Of a stretch of DNA of 64,000 bases, positions 8,968 through 21,789 are shown in pieces (the first letter of the stretch is position 1; the number at the start of each line of letters is the position of its first letter). The translations under genes and the position numbers were made by a program. Where the stretch lies: NCBI GenBank assembly GCA_023375785.1, contig SZWC01007348.1, positions 14,594-78,593 on the forward strand, given 5' to 3'. The notes under the pieces are model-generated. The model had not been told where the DNA came from, made no database searches, and worked only from the letters and a program-made list of their open reading frames with translations. The DNA is from Penium margaritaceum. Lineage: Eukaryota; Streptophyta; Zygnematophyceae; Desmidiales; Peniaceae.

Positions 8968-11900
8968 ACTCCGTACAACTCTGTACAACTCTGTATAACT
9001 CCACACAACTCTGAAAACTTGCATACAGCTCCGTACAACTTGCTCCAACTTCGTACAACTATGCACAACTCCGTACAACTCTATACAACTCGGTATACCT
9101 CCGTACAACTCTGTACAAATCCTTACATCTCCGTACAACTTAGTGTGATTTGCTACAACTCCGGTTAGCTCCGGACAGCTCCATACAACTCCGTACACCT
9201 CCGTACATATCTATACGACTCTGTACAACTTTGTACAGCTCCGTACAACTCCGTACAACTCTATACAAATCTGTACAACTCCGTACAACTCCGTCCAGCT
9301 CCGTTCAACTGCGTACAACTCCACACAACTCGGTACAACTCTGCAAAAATCTGTACAGCTCCGTACAACTCCTACAATCTTGTACAACTCTGTACAACTC
9401 AATACAACCCCATACAACTCCGTACATCTCCGTACAACTCTGTACAACTCCCTAAAACTCCATACAACTTCGTGCAACTCTGTACAACTCCGTAAAAATC
9501 CGTACAAATTGCTACAACTATGTACAACTCGGTACAACTCCGTAGAACCCCGTATGAATATGTACAAATTGCTACAACTATGTACAAATGCGTACAACTC
9601 TGTAATACTGCGTACAACTCTGTACAACCCCAAACAGCTTTGTGCAACTCTGTACAACTTCATACAACTCGCTACAACTCCGTAGAAATCCGTAGACCTC
9701 TGTACAAATCTTTACTTCTCTGTATAGCTCTGTACACCGCAGTACAAACCTGTACAACTCCATACAACTCTTGCACTACTCCTTACATTTCCGTATAACT
9801 CCGTGAATCTCTATACAACTCCGTACAATTCCGAACAGCTCCATACAATTCTGTACAACTCCGTACAACTCAGTATAACTCTGTACACCTACGTACAACT
9901 CAGTACAAAACTCCATCCAAATGCATACAACTTTGTACAACTCCATACAGCTCTGTACAGATCCGTACAAGTCCGTAGAAACCCATACAACTTGGTACAC
10001 CTCCGTACCATTTGCTAAAATCTCCGTACAACTCAATAGAGCTTTGTATAGCTCCATAAAACTCCGCACATCTTTGTGAAAATGCGTACAACTCTGTACA
10101 ACTTGGTTAAAATGCGTACATCTATGCACACCTCCATAGAAATCTGTACAACTTTATAAGATTCCGTACAAACCCGTACTGCTCCGTGAACCTCCGTACA
10201 ACTCTGTGTAACTTGTTACAACTTCAAACAACTCTGTATAACTTCATACAACTCCGTACAAATCCATACAACTCTCTACAACTCTGTACAACTCAGTACA
10301 GCTCCATACAACTCCGTACAACTCCGTACAACTCTTTGCAACTCCATACAACTCACTATATCTTTGTACAACTCGGTACGACTCCATACAACTCCATACA
10401 GCTGTGTACAACCTCGTACAACTTCATACAGATCCATATACCTTTGGATAAGGCCGTATAAACCTGTACACCTCTGTACAACTCCGTACCATTTCCTACA
10501 ACTCTGTGCAACTCCGTACACCTCCGTAGAGCTCCGTACAACTTTGTACAACTCTGTAAAACTCCTTACAAATGGCTACAACTCCGTACAGCCCCATACA
10601 GCTCCTTCTAGCTTCCTACAAATTTCTACAACTCTGTACAACCCCGCACAACTCAGTACAACTCCGTACAACTCTGTACAAGTGGCTTCAACTCCGTACA
10701 CCTACGTACAACTTTGTTCAACTCCATACAACTCTGTATAGATCACTACAAATCCGTACAACCCCGTACACCTCCGTACAACACCGAACAGCTCCGTACA
10801 ACTCCGTACAACTGTGTACTGCTCCGAACAACTCCATACAACTCTGTACATCTCCATACAGCTCTGTACAGCTTTGTATAACTCCACACAACCCCGTACA
10901 ACTATGTACAACTCCATTAAAATCCGTACAGCTCCGTGAAACTTGCTATAGCTTCGTACAACTCCGCAAAACTCCACACAACTCAGTACAGCTCCGTCAG
11001 ACTCTGTACAACTCTGTACAGATCCGTACAACTCCGTATAATTCTGTACAAATCTGTACAGTTCTTTACAACTCCGTGCATCTCCAGAAAGATCCGTACA
11101 AATCCGTACAGCTCCGTACATATATGTGCAACTCAGTACAACTTTGCACAACTCCGTACAACTCTGTACAACTCTGTACAGCTATGTACAAATCCGTACA
11201 GCTCTGTACAACTTCGCAAAACGTGGTACAACTCCAAAAAACTCGGTACAAGTCTGTGGAACTCCGTACATCTCTGTACAAATCACTACAACTCAATACA
11301 ACTACATACAACTCCGTAAAACTCTGTGCAACTCCTTACAGCTCCATACAAATTTGTGCAACTCCCTACAACTCCACACAACTCTCTAGAGCTCCGTACA
11401 ACTCACTACAACTCCGCAGAACTCTGTACAACTCTGTACAGCTCCGTACAACTCTGTACAGATCCGTACAACTCCAGACAACACCGTACACATCTGTTTA
11501 ACTTTGTACAATTCTGTAGAATTTGCCACAACTTTGAACTTCTCCGCACATTTCCATACGACTCCGTTCAACTGTGTACAACTCTGTACAACGTTGAACA
11601 ACTCCGTACAACTCCTCACAGCTCTGTACAACTCCGTACAACTCTGTACAACTAAGTACAACTCCGTACAACTCCATAAAACTCCGTACAACTCCATACA
11701 ACTCCATACAACTCTGTACAACTCCGTACAACTCTGTACAGCTCTGGACAAAGGTGTCCGTACACCTTTGTACAACTTCATACAACTCTGTACAACTCCG
11801 TGGAACTTCTCAAACTCCATACAACTCTGTAAAAGTTGCTTAAACTCTATAAAATTCCGTACAGCAGTGTACAACACCGCACATCTTTGTACAACTCTGT

Positions 11901-13028
11901 TCAACTCCCTACGACCCCATACAACTCTGTAAAACCCCGAACAAATTCCTACAACTCTGTAAAACTTTGTAGAACTCTGCACAAACATGTACAACTCCGT
12001 ACAATTCCGTATAACTTATTACAACCCCGTACAACCCCGTGCACCTCCGTATAACTCCGTACATGTCCATACAACTCCGTACAACTCTATACAACTTTGT
12101 ACAACTCTTACCAGCTCCATACAACTCTCTTCAACTCCATACAACTGCGTATAGCTTTGTACAACTCTGTACAACTCGCTACAACTTGCTACAACTCGAT
12201 ACAACACTGTACAATTCCGTACACATCCGTACAACTCTGTCCACTTCCGTACAACTCTGTACAACTCTATACAACTGCGAACAACTTTGTACAAATCTTT
12301 ACAACTCCGTAAAACTCTTTACACCTCTGTACAACTCCCTACAACTCTGTATATTTTTGTACAACTCCGTACAAATTGCTACAAGTCTCTACAACCTTGT
12401 ATAGCTCTGTAAAAATCTGTACATCTCCGTACAGCTCTTTAAAACTCCGTACAGCTCCGTAAAACTCTGTACAACACCATACACCTCTTTACAACTCTGT
12501 ACAAACCGCTACAACTCCGTACAACTCCGCGCAACTCCGTACAAGTCTGTACAACTCCATACAAGTTTGTGCCACTCCGTACAATTTGGTACAACTCTGT
12601 ACAACTTTGTACAACTCGTTTCAACTCGCTACAACTCGGTACAACTCCATACAAATCCGTAGAACTCAGTACAACTCTGTACAAATCCGCACAACTGTGC
12701 ACAGATCCGTACGGCTCTATTTATTGGTGTACAACTCCGTACAACTCCATACAACTCCGTACAATGTGCTACAACTCCGTCCGATTCCGTAAAAGTCTGT
12801 ACAACTCCGTCAAACCCCGTAGAACTCCGTACAACTCTGCACAGTTCCGTAAAATTCCATCCAACTCCATACAACTCTGTACAACTCCGTAGAACTCCGT
12901 ACAGCTCGGTACAACACCGTAGAACTCCGTACAACTTTGTAAAACTCCTTACAACTCCGTACAACACCGTACAATGTTTGTACTGCTCTGTACAGCTCCG
13001 TACAGCTCCATACAACTCCGTACAACGC
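8968..13028 (+). repeat. Satellite 1, block 1: 10-bp unit, core TACAACTC
   Basis: About 400 tandem copies of a 10-bp unit, mostly TACAACTCCG or TACAACTCTG with many base changes (GTACAGCTCC, GTACAAATCC and so on). Pairs of CCG and CTG units often alternate, hinting at a 20-bp unit. Phase is held over long spans: about 10021-11750 and 11821-12960 each show no net shift. Both strands are open for hundreds of codons because the unit lacks stops in every phase; I do not regard these as genes. At 13029 it changes to satellite 2 within a shared CGTAC. Confidence 0.95.
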
Positions 13029-16000
13029 GTACTGTGAGCTATCAATGTTGACCATACATGGTCAAATTCCTTGGTCATGGTGAGTGACATCTGCCTACTT
13101 TGGTCGGTCATTCTGCATGGTAGCCATACCGTGTCACTACTTATTAAAGGCCGTTGTCTTTGTACTTGTTAGTTGATATCTAGTATTCTCAAAACATTGT
13201 TTCCCCCACTGATTGTTTGTGACTCCTATTATTAATTGTGAACATTGACCACACAAGGGGAACTTCTTTGGTCATGGTCATTGACGTATGCCTGATTTGG
13301 TTGGTCCTTGTGCATGGTAGCCACACCGTGCCACTACTTATTCAAGGGCTTTGTACTTGCTAGTCGATGAATAGTATTTCTAACCCGTTGTTTTCCCCTC
13401 TGACCATTTGTGACTCATATCATGAGTTCGCAACATTGACCACACATAGTGAAATTCTTTGGTCATGGTCAATGGAATATGCCTTCTTTGGTTGGTCATG
13501 GTCAGTGGCACATGCCTACATTGCTTGGTCATTGTTCATGGTAGCCACACAGTGCCACTTCTTACTGAAGACCTTTGTACTTTCTAGTTGACAAATAATA
13601 TTCCCAAACCATTGTTTCCCCCTCTGACCATTTGTAACTTGCGTTATGAGTTTTCAACATGGACCACACATAGTGAAACTCCTTCCTCATGGTCAATGAC
13701 ATATGCATACTTTAGTTGGTCATTCTGTTTGGTAGCCACACCATGCAAATACTTATTGAATTTCTTTGTACTTACTACTCAATAATTAGTTTTCCCAAAC
13801 CATTGTTTCCCCCTCTAAACATTTGTGACCCGTATCATGATTGTGAATGTTGACCACACATATTGAACATTCTTTGGTCATCTTCATTGACATATGCCTA
13901 CTTTTGTCGGTAATTGTGCATGGTAGCCACACCATGCCACTGCTTATTGAAGGTATTTGTATTTGCTAGTCAATGACTAGTATTCTTGAACCATTGTTTT
14001 CCCCTCTTACCATTTGTGACTTGTATTATGATTTGTCAACATTGACCACACATAGTAAAATTCTTTGGCCATGGTCAGTGGCATATGCCTACTCTCGTTG
14101 GTCATTGTGCATGGTAGCCACACTCTGCCACTACCTATCTAATACCTTTGTACTTGCTAGTCGATAACTAGTATTCCCAAACCATTGCTTCCCCCCTGAT
14201 TATTTGTGACTTGTATCATGAGTTTTCAACATTGACCACCCATGGTGAAATTCTTTTGTCATGGTCAGTGACATATGCCTACTTTGGTTGGTCATTGTGC
14301 ATGGTAGCCACACCGTGCTACTTTTTACTAAAGTTCCTTGTACTTTCTAGTCAATAACTAGTATTCCCAAACCATTGTTTCCCCCTCTGACTATTTGGGA
14401 CTCGTATTATGAGTTGTCAATGTTGACCACACATAGTGAAATTCTTTCGTCAAGTTCATTGACATATGCATACTTTTGGTTGGTCATTGTGCATGTGGCC
14501 ATACCGTGCCACTACTTATTGAAGGTCTTTGTACTTGCTTGTCAGTAACAAGTATTCCCAACCATTGTTTCCCCCTCTGACCATTTGTGACTTGTATTAT
14601 GGGTTGTCAACGTTGACCACATGGTGTGAAAACTTTTGGTCATGGTCAGTGACATATGCCTACTTTGGTTGTTCATTGTGCATGGTAGCCACACCGTGCC
14701 ACTACTTGTTGAAGTTCTTTGTACATGCTAGTTGAAAACTAGTATTCCCAAACAATTAATTCCCCCCTCTGACCATTTGTGACTCGTATCATGAGTTATC
14801 AACGTTTACCACACATAATAAAATTCTTTTCTCATGGTCAGTAATATGTGCCTACTTTGGTTGGTCATTGTGCATTGTAGCCACATCGTGCCACTGCTTA
14901 TTGAACGTCTTTGTAATTGATTTTTGATAACTAGTATTCTCAAACCAGTGTTTCCCCTGCTGGCCATTTGTGGCACGTACTATTAGTTATCAACATTGAC
15001 CACAAATAGTTAAATTATTTCGTAATGGTCAGTGACATATGCCTACTTTGGTTGGTCATTGTGCAAAATCGCTACACCGTGCCACTACTTACTGAAGTTT
15101 GTTGTACTGGCTAGTAGATAACTAGTATTCCCAAGCCATTTTTTTGACCTCTAACCGTTTGTGACTTGTATTATGAGTTGGCAACGTTTACCACACATAG
15201 TGAAATTCTTTGGTCATGGTCAGTAACAAATGCATGCTTTCGTTGGTGATTGTGCATGGTAGCCACACCGTGCCACAAATTTTTCAAGGCCTTTGTACTT
15301 GCTAGTTGATTAATTTTATTCCAAACCCATTGCTTCCCCCTCCGGCCATTTGTGACTCGTATTATGAGCTGTCAACGTTGACCATACAGAGTGACATATG
15401 CCTACTTTGGTTGGTCACTGTGCATGGTAGCCGCACCGTGCCACTACTTTCTCAAGGTCTTTGTACTTGCTATTCAATAACTAGTATTGCCAAACCAGAG
15501 TCTTTCCGCCTGACCGTTTGAGACTTGAATTGTGAGTTTTCAGCGTTGACCACACATAGTGATATTATTCGGTCATGGTCAGTGACATATGCCTAATTGT
15601 GTTGATATTGTGCATGGTAGCCACACCGTGCCACTACTTATTGAAGGTATTTGTACTTGCTAGTCAATAACTAGTATTCTCAAGCCATTGTTCTCCCCTC
15701 TGACCATTTGTGACTCGTTTTTTGAGTTGTCAATGTTGATCACATATAGTGAAAGACTTGGATCATGGTCATTGGCATATGCCTACTTTGGTTGGTAATT
15801 GTGCATGGTAGCCATCACGTGCCACTACTTATCAAAGGTCTTTGTACTTGCTAGTCAATAAATAGAACTCCCAAACCATTTTCCCCCCTGTGACCATTTG
15901 TGCCGTGTATGATAAGATGTCAATGTTGACCACACTTAGTGAAATTCTTCGGTGATGGTGAGTGATATATGTCTACTCTGGTTGGTCATTGTGCATGGTA

Positions 16001-17260
16001 GCCACACTGTGCCACTACTTATTTAAGACCTTTGTAATTTCTAGCTAATAGATAGTATTCCCCATCTGTTGTTTCCCACTCTGACCATTTTTTACTCGTA
16101 TTATGAGTTGTCAACATTGACCACACATAGTGAAATTCTTTCGTCATGGCCAGTGAAATATGCCTACTTTGATTGGTCATTGTGCATGGAATCCAGACCG
16201 TGCCACTACTTATTGAAGGTCTTTGTACATGCTAGTCAATAAATAGTGTATCCACAACATTGTGTCCCCCTCTGACCATTTGTGACTTGTGTTATGATTC
16301 CTGAATATTGACCACACATGTTGAACATGCTTTGTTCATCATCAGTGACATACACCTACTTTGGTTGGTCATTGTGCATGGTAGCTACATGCCATTTGTG
16401 ACTTGTATTATGAATTGTCAACGTTGAAAAAACATAGTGAAATTCTTTGGTTGGTAGTGGTCATGGTCAGTAGCATATGCCTTCTTTGGTTGGTCATTGT
16501 TAATGGTATCCACACTGAGCCACTACTTATTGAATTTCTTTGTACTTGTTACTCGATAACTAGTATTCCCAACCCATTGTTCCCCCCTCTGACCATTTGT
16601 GACGCGTATCATGAGTTGTCAACGTTGATCACACGTAGTGAAGTACTTCAGTCATGGTCAGTTTCATATGTCTACGTTGGTTGGTCATTGTGCATGATAG
16701 CCACACCGTGTGACTACTTCTTGAAGATCTTTGTACTTGCTAGTTGATAAGTTGTATTCCCAAACCATTGTTTCCCCCTCTGACAATTTGTGGCTCGTAT
16801 TATGAGTTGTCAACGTTGGCCACACAGTGAAATTCTTTGGTCATTGTCAGTGACATATGCCTACTTGGGTTGGTCCTTGTGCATGGTAGTCACACTGTGC
16901 CACTGCCTATTGAAGGTCTTCGTACTTGCTAGTTGATAATGAGTATTCTTGAACCATTGTTTCCCCCTCTGGCCATTTTTGACTCCTGTTTTGAGTTAAC
17001 GTTGGCGACACATGGTGAAATTCTTTGGTCATGGTCAATGACATGTGCCTACTTTGGTTGGTCATTGTGCAAGGTAGCCACACCGTGCTACTACTTATTA
17101 AAGATCTTTGTACTTGCTAATCGATAACTAGTATTCCCAAACCATTGTTTCCCCCTCTGGCAATTTTTTACTCATATTATGAGTTGTCAACGTTGACCAC
17201 ACATAGTGAAATTCTTCACTCGTGGTCACTGACATATGCCTAATTTGGTTGGCCATTCTG
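13029..17260 (+). repeat. Satellite 2, block 1 (first orientation), unit of about 190 bp
   Basis: About 22 tandem copies. In this orientation a unit runs GGTAGCCACACCGTGCCAC, ACTAGTATTCCCAAACC, CCCCCTCTGACCATTTGTG, CAACGTTGACCACACA, then TTCTTTGGTCATGGTCA and CTTTGGTTGGTCATTGTGC. Neighbouring units differ by roughly 10-20% by eye. A local duplication is visible near 13440-13530. Short open frames (60-114 codons) recur at the same place in many units and look like shadows of the repeat. Confidence 0.95.
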
Positions 17261-20200
17261 AATGGTCAGGGGAGGAGGCAATGGTTTGGGAATACTAGTC
17301 ATCGACTAACCAGTACAAATATCTTCAATAAGTGGTGGCACAGTTTGGTACCATGCACAATGACCAGCCAAAGGAGAAAGATATCACGGACCATAATCAA
17401 AGAATTTCTTTATGTGTGGTCAACGTTGTCAACTCATAATACGCCCCAAAAATGGTCACAGGGGGAAAGACTGGGTTGGGAATACTAGTTATCGACTAGC
17501 AAGTACAAAGGCCTTCAGTAAAACGTAGCACAGTGTGGCTACCATGCACAGTAACCAACCAGACTAGGTATGTGTCACATACAATGACCAAATGATTCCA
17601 CTATGTGTGGTCAATGTTGACAACTCAGAGTACGAGTCACAAATGGCAAGAGTGGGAAACAATGGTTTCAGAATACTAGTTATCGACTAACAAGTACAAA
17701 GACCTTCAATGAGTAGTTGCACATTATGGCTCCCATGCACAATAAACAGCAAAAGTAGGCATATGTCAAAGACCATGAAAAAAACAACTTCTATATCAGT
17801 GGACATCGTTGAGAACTCATAATACAAGTCACAAATGGTCAGAGGAGGAAAACCTGGTTTGAGAATACGAGTTATCAAGTAGCAAGTACAAAGATCTTCA
17901 ATGAGTAGTGATACGGTGTGGCTACCATGCAAAATTACCAACCAAAGTAGGCAATTGTCATTGAACATGACCAAAGAATTTCACTGTGTGTTGTCAACAT
18001 TGACAACTCATAAAACAAGTCACAAATAGTCAAGCAGGGAAACAATGGTCTAGAAATACTAGTTATTGACTAGCAAGTACAATGACCTTGAATAAGCATT
18101 GGCACGGTGTGTATACCATGTAGAATGACTAACCGAAATAGGCATATGTCACTTACCATGACCTAAGAATTTCACTGTGTGTGGTCAACGTTGCAAACTC
18201 ATAATACGAGTCACAAATGGTCATAGGGGGAAACAATTGTTTGGGGACGCTAATTATGCACTAGCCAGCTCAAAGATCTCCAATAAGTAATGGTACGGTG
18301 TGGCTACCATGCACAATGATCAACCAAAGTAGACACGTGTCATTGACCATGACCGAAGAATTTCACTCGGTGCGGTCAACATTGACAACTTATAATACAC
18401 TCCACAAATGGTCAGAGGGGGGACCACTGGCTTGGGAATACTTTTTATTGACTAGAGATTATAAAGACCTTCAATAAGGAGTAGCATGGTGTGGCTAGCA
18501 TGGACAATGACCAACCAAAGTTGGCATAAGTTGCGTACCATGACTGAAGAATTGCACTATGTGTGGTCAGCGTTGACAACTGATAGTATGAGTCACAATT
18601 GTTTGGGAATACTCGTTATCAACTAGCAAGTACAAAGAACTTCTATAAGTAGTGGCACAGTGTGGCTATCATGCACAATGACCAACCAAAGTACGCATGT
18701 TTCCCTGAACATGACCAAAGAATTTCACAACGTGTGGTCAACATTGACAACTCATAATACGATTCACAAATGGTCTGAGTGGGAAACAATGGTTTGGGAA
18801 TACCAGTTATTGAATAGCAAGTATAAATACCTTCAAGAAGTAGTGGTACGGTGTGGCTACCATGCACAATCACCAACAAAAGTAGGCATATGTCAGTGAC
18901 CTTGACAAAAGAATTTCACTATGTGTGGTCAATGTTGACAACTCATAATACAAGTCAGAAGTGGTTAGAGGGGGGAAAACGTTTTGGGAATACAATTTTT
19001 GGACTAGCAAGTACAAAGACATTCAATAAGAAGTAGCACAGTATGGCTACTATGCACAATGACCAACCAAGGTAGGCGTATGTCACTGACCATGACCAAA
19101 GAATTGAATGTGTGGTCAACATTTACAGCTCATAGTAAGAGTCAAAAATGGTAAAAGGGAAGAACATTGGTTTGGGAATGCTATTCATCTAATAGCAATT
19201 AAAAAAACCTTCAATAAGTAGTGGCACGGTGTGGCTACCATGCACAAAAACGAACCAAGGTAGGCATATGTTACTGACCATGACCAGAGAAATTCACCCT
19301 GTGTGGTCAACTTTGACAACTCATAATACAAGTCACAACTAGTCAGCGGGGGAAACAATGGGTTGGAAATACTAGTTATCAACAAAGTTGTACAAAGACC
19401 TTCAATGAGTAATGGCACGGTGTGGCTACTATGCACAATGACCAACCAAAGTAGGCATATGTCTCTGAACATGAGCAAATGATTTCAACATGTGTGGTCA
19501 ACGTTGATAACTCATAATATGAGTCACAACTGGTCAGAAGGGGGAAACAGTGGGTTGATTATACTAGTTATCCACAAGCAAGTACAAAGACCTTCAATGA
19601 GTAGTGGTACGGTGTGGCTACCATGCACAATGACCAACCAAATTAGGCATATGGCACTGACCATGACCAAATAATTTCACTCTATTCGGTCAATGTTAAC
19701 AACTCATAATACGAGTCACAAATGGTTAGAGGGAGAAACAATGGTTTGATAATACTAGTTATTGACTAGCAAGTACAAATAACTTCAATAGAAAGTGGCA
19801 CGGTGTGGCTACCATGCACAATGACAAATCAAAGTAGGCAAATGTCAATGACCATGACCAAAGAACTTCACTATGTGTGGTCAACGTTGACAACTCATAA
19901 AACGAGTCACAAATGGTCAGAGGGAAAAACAATGGTCTGGGAATACTAGTTATCAACTATTAAGTATAAAGACTTTCAATACGTAGTGGCACGCTGTGGC
20001 TACCATGCACAATGACCAACCAACAAATGTATATGTCACTGACTATGGCCAAAGAGTTCCACTATGTGTGGTCAATGTTGCCAAATCATAATACGCGTCA
20101 CAAATGGTCAGATGGGGAAACAATTGTTTGAAAATACTAGTTTTCGACTAGAAAGTACAGAGACCTTTCATAAGAAGTGGCACAGTGTGGCTACCATGCA

Positions 20201-21789
20201 CAATAACCAATCAAAGTGCACATTGTTACAAGCCATGACCAACGACTTTCATTGTGTATGGTCAACATCACGAACTCATAATACGAGTCACAAGTGGTCA
20301 GAGGGGGGAAAATGGTCTGGGATTACTAGTTTTTGACTAGCAAGTACAAAGACCTTCAATAAGTAGTGGCACTGTGTGTCTTTTTATGGACAATGACCAA
20401 CCAAAGTAGGCATATGTCACTGACTATGACCAAAGAAAGTCACTATTTGTGGTCAACGTTGACAACCCATAATACAAGTGAAAAATGGTCAGAGGGGGAA
20501 ACAATGGTTTGGGATTACTAGTTATCCACTAGCAAGTACAAACACGTTCAATTAGTAGTGGCATGGTATTGCTGCCGTGCACAATGCCCAACCAAAGTAG
20601 GCATAGGTCAGTGACCATGACCAAAGAATTTCACTGTGAGGTCAATGTTGAGAACTCATAATACGAGTTACAAATGGTCAGGGGTGGAAACAAAGGTTTG
20701 GGTATAATATTCATCGACTATCAAGTACAAAGACCTTCAATACGTAGTGGCGCGGTGTGGCTCCCATGCACAATGATCAACCAAGGTAGGCATAGGTCAC
20801 TGACCATGACCAATAAATTTCACTATGGGTGGTCAACGCTCACAATGCATAATACGATTCACCAATGGTGAGAGGGGGAAACAATGGTTTGGGAATACTA
20901 GTTATCCACTAGCAAGTACACAGACCATCAAGAAGAAGTGGCACAGTGTGGCTACCATGCACAATGACCAACCAAATAAGCACATGTCACTGACCATGAC
21001 CGAAGAATTTCACTATGTGTGGTCAACGTTGCAACTCATACAATGACTCACCAATGGGGAGAAGGGGAAACAATGGGTTTGGATTAGTAGTTATTGATCA
21101 GCAAGTACGAAGACCTACAATATGTAGTGGCATGGTGTGGCTATCATGCACAATGACCAACCAAACTAGGCATATGTCAGTGACCATGACCAAGTAAATT
21201 CACTGTGTGGTCAACGATGAAAAATCATAATACGAGTCACAACTGGTCAGAGGGGGAAACAATGGGTTGGTAATACTAGTTATCGACGAGCAAGTAGAGG
21301 CACGGTGTGGCTCCCATGCACAATTACCAGCCAATCTAGGCATGTGGCACTGACCAGGACCAGGGACTTTCATTATGTATGGTGAATGTCGTCAACTCAT
21401 AATACCAACCACAAGTGGTTAGAGGGGGAAAAAATGGTTTAGGAATACTAGTTATCCATTAGCAAGTAAAAGACCTTCAATACAAAATGGCCCGGTGTGA
21501 CTACCATGCACAATGACCAACCATAGTAGGCATATGGCACTGACCATGACCAATAAATTTCATTGTATTTGTTCAACAATAACAACTCACAATACGAGTC
21601 GCAAATGGTCATAGGGGGAAACAATAAATTAGGAATACTAGTTTTGGACTAACAAGTACAAAGACCTTCAGTAAATAATGGTACAGTGTGGCTACCATGC
21701 ACAATGACCAACGAAAGCAGACACATGTTGCTGTCCATGACCAAAAAAATTCACTATGTGTGGTCAATATTGACAACTCATAATACGAG

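Noticed and set aside
10572-11501. A 309-codon open frame in satellite 1 encoding a ten-residue repeat (YNSVQLCTTP-like)
   Set aside because: The 10-bp unit has no stop in any phase on either strand, so long frames of the same kind appear on both strands and in several phases. Stops do occur elsewhere in the array. No promoter or domain.
8968-13028. CRISPR array
   Set aside because: The repeats are contiguous 10-bp units without spacers, the DNA is eukaryotic and there are no cas genes.
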